This document shows, piece after piece, positions 1 through 8,097 of a DNA stretch of 64,000 bases. The translations under genes and the position numbers were made by a program. The stretch is from Buttiauxella agrestis ATCC 33320 (GTDB taxonomy: Bacteria > Pseudomonadota > Gammaproteobacteria > Enterobacterales > Enterobacteriaceae), in assembly GCF_000735355.1 (NCBI RefSeq), contig NZ_JMPI01000022.1, positions 482,537-546,536 on the forward strand, given 5' to 3'. Within the stretch, counting starts at the first letter, position 1; every line of letters begins with the position of its first letter. The notes beneath the pieces were generated by a model. That model made no database searches, was not told where the DNA came from, and saw nothing but the letters and a program-made list of their open reading frames with translations.

Positions 1-1
1 C

Positions 2-529
2 TCCATCGGCGAAGCGGGTGTCTTGATTTTACTCACCCAGAAGCCGGGGAAAGTGCAGTTGCTGGGTGTTGGGGAATCGACGGATGCCTGGCATATGTCG
101 GCTCCGCACCCGGAAGGTGTCGGGGCGATTCGCGCCATTGAAATGGCGCTGCGGGAAGCAAAACTCGCGGCGGATGAGATTGGCTATATTAATATGCACG
201 GCACCGCCACCCGTCTGAATGACGAAATCGAAGCCAAAGTGGTGAATCAACTTTTTGGTGAGCGTATCCCTTGCAGCTCGACGAAACACCTGACCGGCCA
301 CACGTTAGGTGCAGCAGGCGCTTGTGAAGCCGCACTGTGTTATTTATTGCTGGCAGGTGATTTGCCGTTACCCGCGCAGGATTTCAGTGATACGCATCAA
401 GACTTGACCCTGGCGGGCTGTGGTTTACTCACCGCGCCGCAGGCATTCTCTAAACCCATCATGTTGTCGAACTCATTCGCTTTTGGCGGCAACAATGCCA
501 GTCTGATTTTAGGAGTTTCCGATGACTGA
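2..529 (+). CDS. Beta-ketoacyl-ACP synthase, 5'-truncated by the window edge (ApeO-like)
   Basis: C-terminal part of a KAS I/II-type condensing enzyme. The reading frame is open from base 2, so the real start lies upstream. Visible motifs are an HGTAT block with the first catalytic His, a KHLTGHTLGAAG block with the conserved Lys and second His, and the terminal NSFAFGGNNASL glycine-rich loop. The nucleophilic Cys region is outside the window. The gene overlaps the next one by 8 bp and is followed by dehydratase, ketoreductase and a second ketosynthase, the order known for apeO-P-Q-R of aryl polyene clusters. It would elongate the polyene chain on a dedicated ACP. The family call is firm; the APE assignment rests on context. 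Confidence 0.85.
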   Translation, partial: SIGEAGVLILLTQKPGKVQLLGVGESTDAWHMSAPHPEGVGAIRAIEMALREAKLAADEIGYINMHGTATRLNDEIEAKVVNQLFGERIPCSSTKHLTGHTLGAAGACEAALCYLLLAGDLPLPAQDFSDTHQDLTLAGCGLLTAPQAFSKPIMLSNSFAFGGNNASLILGVSDD

Positions 530-980
530 TTTTCTTGCCCCTCACCACTATTTGCCGCATGAAGCGCCAATGTGTTTGCTCGAATCGGTCGTGGCGGTGG
601 AACAAGAAAGCGCACAGTGTCGCGTGACGGTCAGCCACAGCGGCGCGCTGGCTCCGTTTCTGGATGCGAAAGGGGATTTGCCGGGGTGGTTTGCCATTGA
701 GCTGATGGCACAAACCGTCGGTGTCTGGTCTGGTTGGCATTCCAACAACAACGGCGAAGAAGCAAGCCGTGTGGGTATGCTGCTCGGCGGGCGGGGTTTG
801 CGTTGCCCGGAAGGTGTTTTTGCCCACGGTGCGGTGCTGGATTGTCATGTCACGCTGCTCATGCGTGATGACAAAATTGGATGTTTTGAAGGACAAATTC
901 TTGCAGACGGAAACGTACTGGCGAGCGGGCGAGTCAACACGTATCAGCCTGATAATAATGAATTAGAACAATTATTTTAA
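522..980 (+). CDS. Hotdog-fold 3-hydroxyacyl-ACP dehydratase (ApeP-like)
   Basis: Small 152-residue hotdog-fold protein with YLPHEAPM near residues 11-17 and FAIELMAQTVG near 57-67, matching the central hotdog helix of FabA/FabZ-like dehydratases. The FabZ-type PGH...PVMPG active-site stretch preceding that helix is not evident (LPGWFAIE here), as expected for the divergent APE dehydratase subgroup rather than housekeeping FabZ. It would remove water from 3-hydroxyacyl-ACP to build the conjugated double bonds. It overlaps the upstream ketosynthase by 8 bp, suggesting translational coupling. A 143-bp gap holding a REP pair separates it from the ketoreductase. Confidence 0.75.
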   Translation: MTDFLAPHHYLPHEAPMCLLESVVAVEQESAQCRVTVSHSGALAPFLDAKGDLPGWFAIELMAQTVGVWSGWHSNNNGEEASRVGMLLGGRGLRCPEGVFAHGAVLDCHVTLLMRDDKIGCFEGQILADGNVLASGRVNTYQPDNNELEQLF

Positions 981-992
981 AGGAAAGCTGTT

Positions 993-1067
993 GTAGGTCG
1001 GGCAAGCGCAGCGCCCCCGACACCACGGGCGAAAACGGTGGATGACGCTGACGCTTATCCACCCTAC
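993..1067. repeat. REP pair (BIME-like) between apeP- and apeQ-like genes
   Basis: Two imperfect palindromes in inverted orientation: gtaggtcgggcaagcgc... at 993-1021 and its counterpart ending ...cttatccaccctac at 1037-1067. Both resemble enterobacterial REP units seen elsewhere in the window (about 3683, 9543, 30317 and 60064). It fills an intergenic gap inside an apparent operon, where such elements can act on mRNA stability. Confidence 0.7.
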
Positions 1068-1123
1068 AAAAAGAATTAATCTGATAATAAATAAAGAAAT
1101 TATTTTAATGGGATGGCAGCAAG

Positions 1124-1855
1124 ATGACACAAACGGTATTAATCACCGGGGCCAGTAAGGGAATTGGCAAGGCTATTGCTTTGGGGCTTGCCGCCGATGG
1201 ATTTGCGGTAGTGGTGCATTACCATCGCGACGCAGCGGGCGCACAGCAAACGCTTGAAGAGATTAACGCTCAGGGCGGAACAGGTCGCGTCATGCAATTT
1301 GACAGCTCCGAGCGTGAACAATGCCGCAGCGTCATCGAAGCTGATATTGAAAAGCACGGTGCATATTGGGGCGTGGTGAACAACGCGGGTATCACTCGTG
1401 ATGGCGCGTTCCCGGCACTCAGCGATGACGATTGGGATGGCGTCATGCGCACCAATCTCGACAGCTTTTATAACGTTATCCAGCCGTGCGTCATGCCGAT
1501 GATCGGCCTGCGAGCGGGTGGGCGAATTATCACACTCTCGTCGGTTTCAGGTCTGATGGGCAACCGTGGGCAGGTGAATTACAGCGCCGCAAAAGCGGGC
1601 ATTATTGGTGCCAGCAAAGCGCTGGCCATTGAGCTTGCGAAGCGCAAAATCACGGTGAACTGCATCGCGCCTGGCTTGATTGACACCGGCATGATTGAAA
1701 TGGAAGAGGCCGCGTTAACCGAAGCGATGCGCCTGATTCCATTGCAGCGTATGGGCCAGCCGGAAGAAGTCGCTGGGCTTGCGCGTTATTTGATGTCACC
1801 CGTGGCGGGTTATGTGACGCGCCAGGTTATCTCCATCAATGGAGGTATGTTGTGA
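1124..1855 (+). CDS. SDR-family 3-oxoacyl-ACP reductase (ApeQ-like)
   Basis: A 243-residue classical short-chain dehydrogenase, FabG-like. The TGASKGIG nucleotide-binding loop is at residues 9-16, NNAG at 86-89, and the catalytic set is Asn111, Ser140, Tyr153 and Lys157 (YSAAK). It should reduce 3-ketoacyl-ACP to 3-hydroxyacyl-ACP with NADPH. The stop codon overlaps the start of the downstream ketosynthase by 4 bp. Since a housekeeping fabG is present at 51417-52151, this copy is dedicated to the pigment pathway. Family assignment is firm and pathway assignment comes from the neighbours. Confidence 0.85.
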   Translation: MTQTVLITGASKGIGKAIALGLAADGFAVVVHYHRDAAGAQQTLEEINAQGGTGRVMQFDSSEREQCRSVIEADIEKHGAYWGVVNNAGITRDGAFPALSDDDWDGVMRTNLDSFYNVIQPCVMPMIGLRAGGRIITLSSVSGLMGNRGQVNYSAAKAGIIGASKALAIELAKRKITVNCIAPGLIDTGMIEMEEAALTEAMRLIPLQRMGQPEEVAGLARYLMSPVAGYVTRQVISINGGML

Positions 1856-3081
1856 TTAAGCGTGTTGTAGTGACTGGAATGGGCGGTGTCACTGCGTTTG
1901 GTGAAAGCTGGCAGGATGTGGCGACGGGCTTGAAGTCGGGTAAAAACGCTGTACGCCAGATGCCGGAATGGCAAATTTATGACGGGCTGAACACGATGCT
2001 CGGCGCTCCTGTCGATAATTTTGTTTTGCCTGAGCACTACACCCGCAAGCGCATCCGGGCGATGGGCCGCGTTTCATTGCTTGCCACACGTGCAACCGAG
2101 CTTGCGCTCATCCAGGCCGGTTTGCTGGATGACCCGATTTTAACCGGCGGCGAAACCGGTATTGCCTACGGTTCTTCTACCGGCAGTACCGGCCCGGTGA
2201 GCGAATTTGCCACCATGCTGACCGAGAAACACACGCGCAATATCACCGGCACCACTTACGTGCAGATGATGCCGCACACGGCTGCGGTGAACACCGGGCT
2301 ATTCTTTGGTTTGCGCGGGCGCGTGATCCCCACTTCAAGTGCGTGTACATCAGGCAGCCAGGCGATTGGTTATGCGTGGGAAGCGATTCGTCACGGCTAC
2401 CAGACCGTGATGGTGGCGGGTGGTGCAGAAGAGTTATGCCCATCGGAAGCGGCGGTTTTCGATACGCTATTTGCGACCAGCCAGCGCAACGAGCGGCCAA
2501 AAAGCACGCCATCTCCTTTCGATGTGCAGCGTGATGGGCTGGTGATTGGCGAAGGTGCTGGCACATTGATCCTTGAAGATCTGGATCACGCGCTGGCGCG
2601 TGGCGCGACGATCTACGCCGAGATTGTGGGTTTCCACACCAACTGTGATGCGGCACATATCACTCAGCCGCAGAAAGAAACCATGCAAATCTGCATTGAG
2701 CGCGGCCTGCGTTCAGCCGGACTCACGGCCAGTGATATTGGCTACATTAATGCTCACGGCACTGCCACCGATCGCGGCGACATTGCCGAAAGCCACGCCA
2801 CGGCGGCGGTTTTCGGCGCTCGCACGCCAATCTCATCGCTGAAAAGCTATCTCGGTCATACGCTGGGGGCTTGTGGCGCGCTGGAAGCGTGGATGAGTAT
2901 CGAAATGATGCGCGAAGGCTGGTTTGCTGAAACGCTGAATTTAACTTCACCTGATGAAGCCTGCGGTGAACTGGATTACATCATCGGCGAAGCGCGCAAA
3001 ATCGACACTGAATTTGTGCAAAGCAATAACTTCGCCTTCGGTGGTATCAACACTTCACTGGTGCTGCGCCGTTGGCAGTAA
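1852..3081 (+). CDS. Beta-ketoacyl-ACP synthase, complete (ApeR-like)
   Basis: A 409-residue FabF-like condensing enzyme. The whole catalytic triad is present: Cys165 in SACTSGSQ, His302 in NAHGTAT and His336 in YLGHTLGACG, with the conserved Lys331. With the Cys intact it should be a working ketosynthase rather than a chain-length-factor-type partner that has lost it. The GTG start at 1852 overlaps the ketoreductase stop, and the 3' end overlaps the phosphopantetheinyl transferase by 10 bp. In APE clusters a ketosynthase of this kind is the last of the O-P-Q-R block. Confidence 0.85.
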   Translation: MIKRVVVTGMGGVTAFGESWQDVATGLKSGKNAVRQMPEWQIYDGLNTMLGAPVDNFVLPEHYTRKRIRAMGRVSLLATRATELALIQAGLLDDPILTGGETGIAYGSSTGSTGPVSEFATMLTEKHTRNITGTTYVQMMPHTAAVNTGLFFGLRGRVIPTSSACTSGSQAIGYAWEAIRHGYQTVMVAGGAEELCPSEAAVFDTLFATSQRNERPKSTPSPFDVQRDGLVIGEGAGTLILEDLDHALARGATIYAEIVGFHTNCDAAHITQPQKETMQICIERGLRSAGLTASDIGYINAHGTATDRGDIAESHATAAVFGARTPISSLKSYLGHTLGACGALEAWMSIEMMREGWFAETLNLTSPDEACGELDYIIGEARKIDTEFVQSNNFAFGGINTSLVLRRWQ

Positions 3082-3704
3082 ACGGTTATCACCTTGCGGT
3101 GGGTGACGTTGCCCAACTGAAAGATGATGCGCTGGCTACGCGCTGGCTGGCGGCTGAATGGCTACAGGACGCACCTGGCGGGCGTCGCCGGGATGAGTGG
3201 ATCGCGGCCAGAGTGTTATTGGCAATGCTGCTCAATAATGGCCCGTTACCTCAGCTGGAACGCAGCGCGCAAGGTAAACCGCATCACCCGCAATTGCCTG
3301 CATTTAATATCAGCAATAGCGGCAAAAGTGTCGCTGTGCTGGTGGGGGAAGGGGATGTCGGCTGTGATCTTGAAATAATCCGCCCGCGCGCGCGTTTTAT
3401 GGCGATTGCCCGCCACAGCTTTGACACAAGCCTGTGCGACTGGCTGGAATCTTTGCCAGAAGTGGAACACATCCCGCAGTTCTGGCGGCTGTGGACGGCG
3501 CATGAAGCGGTGCTTAAACAGCGCGGGGGAACGGTCTGGCAAATGGAGCAGCTCCGTTTGCCGCTCCAGACGTTATGCCCGCCAGACCGCTTTTTACATC
3601 ACGTTACCGTTGAAGACCGGCTTATCGCTTGTTGCGGCGAGCAGCCATTTCCCGCGAATTTTGGCGCGGAGTTGGTGATTTTGTCGGATGACGCCTGCGG
3701 CTAA
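3072..3704 (+). CDS. 4'-phosphopantetheinyl transferase superfamily protein
   Basis: A 210-residue Sfp/AcpT-type transferase. Signature blocks are GCDLE (Asp99, Glu101) and WTAHEAVLK (Glu145, Lys149), the Mg-CoA binding residues. It transfers phosphopantetheine from CoA to a Ser of an acyl carrier protein; here the likely clients are the ACPs of the polyene cluster. The listed start is TTG inside the end of the ketosynthase gene; GTG at 3099 is an in-frame alternative. The last residues (LSDDACG) and the stop codon are encoded by a REP element, so the native C-terminus has probably been replaced. Confidence 0.85.
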   Translation: MAVNGYHLAVGDVAQLKDDALATRWLAAEWLQDAPGGRRRDEWIAARVLLAMLLNNGPLPQLERSAQGKPHHPQLPAFNISNSGKSVAVLVGEGDVGCDLEIIRPRARFMAIARHSFDTSLCDWLESLPEVEHIPQFWRLWTAHEAVLKQRGGTVWQMEQLRLPLQTLCPPDRFLHHVTVEDRLIACCGEQPFPANFGAELVILSDDACG

Positions 3705-3762
3705 TCCGACCTACGCGGTTTCAGAATATTTAGTTGGGTGGATAAGTGCCGCGTCATCCACC
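3683..3762. repeat. REP pair overlapping the end of the phosphopantetheinyl transferase gene
   Basis: First unit 3683-3715 (gtcggatgacgcctgcgg ... ccgacctacg) includes the last codons and the TAA of the upstream gene. A second, inverted unit is at 3736-3762 (gggtggataagtgcc...catccacc). It lies in the convergent gap before the adiA stop at 3779, and could also limit read-through between the two operons. Confidence 0.7.
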
Positions 3763-3778
3763 GGTTTTTAAAGCATTT

Positions 3779-6082
3779 TTACTGCTTCAATGCCCAAATG
3801 TGATAAACCCCGTCAATCAGTTCGGCCCCTTCCAGTTCTTTCTCAAAACCGGGGAATTTTTCTCCCCATTGCGCGATGCTGCTTATGTATTTCAGCCATG
3901 GGCCCTCTGCATCGCCGAAGCTTTCACCCGGCATCACAATCGGTATTCCCGGTGGATAAGGAATCACGCCCACTGCCGAAATACGGTTGGGTAACTGGTC
4001 GATAGGTAAATGGTCGGCTTTGCCCGCCATATGCTGCTGGAAGGCGATGCGCGGGCGCGTCACCGGAATGGGAATATTGCCAAACGCCTCGGCTTGCAGT
4101 TTGTCCATCTGGCTGGTTTTCATGTAATTAAACATTTCATCGCACAAGTCTTGCAGCCCCATTCCTGCGTAACGTGCAGCGTCGGCGCTGATTAAGTCCG
4201 GCAGGCAGCGTTTGAGCGGCGTGTTGTTGTCGTAGTCGGTTTTGAACTCCAGCAACACGTTAATTAGCGTGCCCCATTTCCCTTTGGTAACACCGATGGA
4301 GAACAGGCACAGCACCATAAAATCGGTGGTGCGCGACGGCACAATCCCGCGCTCGCCAAGATACGCCGTAACCATTGCCGCAGGTATTCCAGATTCCAGC
4401 AGATTGCCGTCATCGCCCATGCCAGGGGCTAAAATCCCGGCTTTGATTGGATCGAGCAAACACCAGTCGTCTTCGAGTTGATCAAATCCGTGCCATTTAT
4501 CACCCGGTTTTAGCGTCCAGCAAGCGGGGTCGGTAGTGAGCTGCTCGCGTGACGCTTTGACAAACGGCACTTCATTTCCCGCAGTATCGGTGATGGTCGG
4601 TGCGTTCCACGGTGAGAAGAACCAGTCGTTGTTTTTGGCAAATGCTGCATGCACTTTTGCCAGCGCTAGGCGGAAATCGACCGCTTCGACAATCACCTCT
4701 TGCGTCAACGCTTCGCCCTGGCCGCCATCCATCATCGCCGCGCCAATTTCGTTGGAGGCGATGATCGCATACAGCGGTGAGGTGGTGGCCTGCAGCATGT
4801 ATGACTCATTAAAGCGCGAGTGCTCAACCGGTTTTTTGCCGTTACGAATGTGGATGTAGGAAGATTGCGACAGAGCCGCCAGCAGCTTGTGCGTGGAGTG
4901 AGTGGCAAAAACGGTTGGCCCAGTGCTATCGAAATCTTTCGGCTCGCCACGCATCGCAAAGCGGCCTTTGTACATCGGATTGAAGCGTGCGTAAGCGTAC
5001 CAGGCTTCATCAAAGTGAATCTGATCGACGCTTTGCGCCAGTAGCTCTTGCGCCGCTTCGGCGTGATAACACATGCCGTCGTAGGTACAGTTAGTGACTA
5101 CCGCGTAAACCGGTTTATCACTCACCACTTCGTGTTTCAGCGGGTTGGCGTCAATCGCCGCCCGAATACTTTCTGGCGTGAATTGCCGTTTTGGAATGGG
5201 GCCGATAATGCCGAAGCGGTTGCGCGTTGGCACGAAATAAACTGGCAGCGCCCCGGTCATCACTAAGCCTTGTTCAATAGACTTATGGCAGTTACGGTCG
5301 CAGAGCGCGATTTCAAACTCGCCTACTACCGCCTGCATAATGGCGCGGTTGGAGCCGGAGGTGCCGTTTAATACTGAATAGCTTTTGTGCGCCCCAAACA
5401 CTTCGGCAGCGTAGGTTTCTGAGGCTTTGATCGGCCCGCTGTGGTCGAGCAATGACCCCATGGCGGCGCGTTCGATACCGGTATCGGTGCGGAATAAATT
5501 CTCGCCGAAGAAGTCGAGAAATTCACGCCCGACCGCCGATTTGGTAAACGCCACGCCGCCCTGGTGGCCCGGTGCGGCCCATGAATATTCCGGATTTTCC
5601 AGCGTGTAATTAAACAATGCGCGAGTAAACGGCGGCAGCAGTTGCTGGTAATAGCGCTGAATCAGAGAGCGGGCGCGCGCGGCAATAAATTCGGCAGTGT
5701 CTTCGTGCATCCAGACAAATTCATTCACCAGCCGCATGGAGTCGAGTGTTAACGTATCGACGCACGAATGTTCCGCCATTAACAGCACCGGAACACTCTT
5801 ATTGCGCCGCCGAATGGTTTGCAGCAGCGCAAAGGCCTGGCTGTGGGATTCGTCGTCATTGCCGCCGGAAGTCCAGTCAACAAAGATGCAGCACAGCGAG
5901 GCATCGGATGTCACCGTCGCGATGCCATCGTCAAAGGTTGCCGCTGAAATCACGGCAAAGTTATTTTCTTCCAGCGCCTCGATAAGCTCTGCCACTGCAC
6001 GTCCATTGGTGGTGTTAACGTCCTGAATACTGCTGTCGACCACCAGAATTTTGCGTTTTTGATGCGTGCCTAAATCAAGCAT
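3779..6082 (-). CDS. adiA: Biodegradative arginine decarboxylase-type PLP enzyme
   Basis: A 767-residue group III Orn/Lys/Arg decarboxylase: N-terminal wing domain (about 1-150), PLP-binding core, and C-terminal domain. The PLP lysine is Lys399 in ATHSTHKLL; other family blocks are SWAAPGHQGG (168-176), GTSGSN (240-245) and HFDEAWY (356-362). It converts arginine to agmatine and CO2, using up cytoplasmic protons. By recall it resembles E. coli AdiA (about 755 residues) more than CadA or SpeF, but is clearly diverged. It lies 12 bp downstream of an AdiC-like antiporter, which supports arginine as substrate. Lysine or ornithine cannot be strictly excluded from sequence. Confidence 0.88.
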   Translation of the reverse strand: MLDLGTHQKRKILVVDSSIQDVNTTNGRAVAELIEALEENNFAVISAATFDDGIATVTSDASLCCIFVDWTSGGNDDESHSQAFALLQTIRRRNKSVPVLLMAEHSCVDTLTLDSMRLVNEFVWMHEDTAEFIAARARSLIQRYYQQLLPPFTRALFNYTLENPEYSWAAPGHQGGVAFTKSAVGREFLDFFGENLFRTDTGIERAAMGSLLDHSGPIKASETYAAEVFGAHKSYSVLNGTSGSNRAIMQAVVGEFEIALCDRNCHKSIEQGLVMTGALPVYFVPTRNRFGIIGPIPKRQFTPESIRAAIDANPLKHEVVSDKPVYAVVTNCTYDGMCYHAEAAQELLAQSVDQIHFDEAWYAYARFNPMYKGRFAMRGEPKDFDSTGPTVFATHSTHKLLAALSQSSYIHIRNGKKPVEHSRFNESYMLQATTSPLYAIIASNEIGAAMMDGGQGEALTQEVIVEAVDFRLALAKVHAAFAKNNDWFFSPWNAPTITDTAGNEVPFVKASREQLTTDPACWTLKPGDKWHGFDQLEDDWCLLDPIKAGILAPGMGDDGNLLESGIPAAMVTAYLGERGIVPSRTTDFMVLCLFSIGVTKGKWGTLINVLLEFKTDYDNNTPLKRCLPDLISADAARYAGMGLQDLCDEMFNYMKTSQMDKLQAEAFGNIPIPVTRPRIAFQQHMAGKADHLPIDQLPNRISAVGVIPYPPGIPIVMPGESFGDAEGPWLKYISSIAQWGEKFPGFEKELEGAELIDGVYHIWALKQ

Positions 6083-6094
6083 ATCCAGCTCCAG

Positions 6095-7426
6095 TTAATC
6101 GTTAGCCACGGGTTTATCCAGCGGGTAGGGGTTTTTATGGCGACGGTTATAGTTAACGGTGTACATCGCGGTAATCACCATGATGGCAACGAACGACCAC
6201 ATCACTTCTGTCGCGCCCGAACCGACCACCGCCCAAATGCAGTAAACAAAAGCAATCAGCGTAATAAACAGGAACGGGAGGCGTTGATTACCCATATGCC
6301 CCTGACCGACGAGCATTAACGCCGCACAGGTATAAATGTAGGGCACCAGGGTAAAGATGACCGAGACCGAGGAAACCACGGCGAACTGCGAAGTGGCATC
6401 AGGGGAGATACTGGCGAGCTGGAAGATAGTCATCAGCACGCCGACGATGAGCAGGCCAGCAACGGGCGTTTGGTCTTTATTCACTTTGGCAAAAATGGGT
6501 GGAAATAATCCGTCATCGGCAGCGGCTTTTGCCGTTTGGCCTGCCAGTAATGTCCACCCGCCGAGGCTACCTAAACAACCGGCTGCGGCACAAAACGAAA
6601 CAATTGCGCCTGCCAATGGCCCCATCGCCATGCGCGCGGCATCGCCGAACGGTGAAGCGGAGACTTTCAGGGCGGCGTTGGGGATCATGCCCATAATGGC
6701 GGTGCTGGAAAGCACATAACAAACCGCGGCGATGAGTACGCCGCCGATGGTGGCAATCGGGACGTTGCGTTTAGGGTTTTTGACTACAGCGGCGGCGACT
6801 GACGCACTTTCAACACCAATAAATGACCACAGCGTGACGCTCAAAGTACTTTGAATCGCACCAAAAGTGCCTTTGCCGCTGACGTTCCACGCTTCCATGT
6901 AGGTATCACTTTTAAACCAGAACCACCCCAGAACGGCAACGGCAACAATCGGAATTAACGCCAGAATCGTGGCGACCGCCTGCACGCGGGTGATCATTTT
7001 CGGGCCAATAATATTCAGCCCGACAAACAGCCACAAAATAGCGATACAGGTTACGGTCAACGGCCACGGCTGGTTTAACATCGGGAAGAAGTAACTGAGA
7101 TAGCCGACACCAATCACCACCATCGCGACATTACCAATCCAGCACGCCAGCCAGTAAAGCAGGTTGGTTTGATAGCCGAGGAAGGGGCCAAACGCCCGAC
7201 GCGCGTAGGCGTAAGAACCGCCGGGGCTGTCATCGAGCGAGGACATTTTGGCGTACACCATTGATAACGATATTGCGCCGACTATCGTCACCATCCAGCC
7301 AAAAATAGCAATCCCACCGGTGGCGGCGAGGTTTGCCGGGAGTAAGAAAACACCCGACCCCATAATATTTCCCGCAACCATTAACATCACCGGGACTAGC
7401 CCGACTTTTTGCGCTTCACTAGCCAT
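6095..7426 (-). CDS. adiC: Arginine/agmatine antiporter
   Basis: A 443-residue APC-family transporter with about 12 membrane segments, very close to E. coli AdiC. Residues matching the AdiC substrate path are present with an offset of two: Asn99, Trp200 and Trp291, plus the pH-sensing Tyr72 and the Glu206 region, and the GNIMGSGVF helix-1 break (residues 19-27). It imports arginine and exports agmatine in the inner membrane. The start at 7426 is chosen because AGGAGAGA lies just upstream; a 49-residue longer frame is not supported. Gene order adiC-adiA on one strand differs from E. coli adiA-adiY-adiC. Confidence 0.92.
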   Translation of the reverse strand: MASEAQKVGLVPVMLMVAGNIMGSGVFLLPANLAATGGIAIFGWMVTIVGAISLSMVYAKMSSLDDSPGGSYAYARRAFGPFLGYQTNLLYWLACWIGNVAMVVIGVGYLSYFFPMLNQPWPLTVTCIAILWLFVGLNIIGPKMITRVQAVATILALIPIVAVAVLGWFWFKSDTYMEAWNVSGKGTFGAIQSTLSVTLWSFIGVESASVAAAVVKNPKRNVPIATIGGVLIAAVCYVLSSTAIMGMIPNAALKVSASPFGDAARMAMGPLAGAIVSFCAAAGCLGSLGGWTLLAGQTAKAAADDGLFPPIFAKVNKDQTPVAGLLIVGVLMTIFQLASISPDATSQFAVVSSVSVIFTLVPYIYTCAALMLVGQGHMGNQRLPFLFITLIAFVYCIWAVVGSGATEVMWSFVAIMVITAMYTVNYNRRHKNPYPLDKPVAND

Positions 7427-7572
7427 AGAATCTCTCCTGAAAGGAAGAAACTTTGTTGTAGTTAACGAGAAAAAAGCTGGGATAGATGAAGGTGATAAAT
7501 CCTTAGGAAGTGATATACGTCTGCTGTTCGGTAAGTTTAGACTACTATCAAAGACTAACTGGAGGTTTCCCA
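7427..7572. promoter_or_regulatory. Divergent promoter region between adiC and ymdB
   Basis: 146 bp of fairly A+T-rich DNA between two genes read outward. It must contain the adiC-adiA promoter on the minus strand and possibly one for ymdB. Only the ribosome-binding sites (tctctcct complement at 7431-7438, ggagg at 7561-7565) are clear. I cannot pick out a regulator site with confidence. Confidence 0.5.
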
Positions 7573-8097
7573 ATGAGTGAAAGAATGTCGGTGATACAAG
7601 GTGATATCACCCGCGTCGAGGTTGATGTGATTGTCAATGCGGCGAATTCATCCCTGATGGGGGGCGGCGGCGTGGATGGTGCGATTCATCGTGCAGCGGG
7701 GCCTGCGATACTTGAAGCGTGTAAAGTGATTGTGCGCCAACAGGGCGAATGTGCGCCTGGACATGCGGTGATTACTGAAGCCGGAAATATTCCTGTTAAA
7801 GCCGTCATTCATGCCGTTGGCCCGGTGTGGCAGGGCGGCGAAAAGCACGAAGCCCAATTGCTTGAGCAAACCTATCGCAACTGCCTGGACTTAGCGGCTG
7901 CCAATGGTTATCGCACGATTGCGTTTCCGGCAATTAGCACGGGGGCTTACGGTTATCCAAAAGATGAGGCCGCAAAAATAGCCATTGATACTGTTTATCG
8001 TTATATCGGCCTGCGTCCGTTACCGGAACAGGTGATTTTTGTCTGTTTTGACGACGAAAATACGCAAATATATCAACAGCTTCTTGCCCAACTCTAA
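7573..8097 (+). CDS. ymdB: O-acetyl-ADP-ribose deacetylase, macro domain protein
   Basis: A 174-residue single macro domain. [16 protein letters not shown] (residues 21-36) carries Asn25 and Asp35, the residues used for deacetylation of O-acetyl-ADP-ribose in E. coli YmdB. GTGxYG-like ISTGAYGYP lies near the phosphate-binding loop. E. coli YmdB also binds and inhibits RNase III under cold shock. The start at 7573 has an ideal GGAGG eight bases upstream. It overlaps or abuts clsC, and in E. coli the pair acts together in cardiolipin synthesis. Confidence 0.93.
   Translation: MSERMSVIQGDITRVEVDVIVNAANSSLMGGGGVDGAIHRAAGPAILEACKVIVRQQGECAPGHAVITEAGNIPVKAVIHAVGPVWQGGEKHEAQLLEQTYRNCLDLAAANGYRTIAFPAISTGAYGYPKDEAAKIAIDTVYRYIGLRPLPEQVIFVCFDDENTQIYQQLLAQL

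Noticed and set aside
2..529. Housekeeping fabF or fabB fragment
   Set aside because: The true fabF is at 52630-53871, and neighbours here belong to a dedicated polyketide-like pathway.
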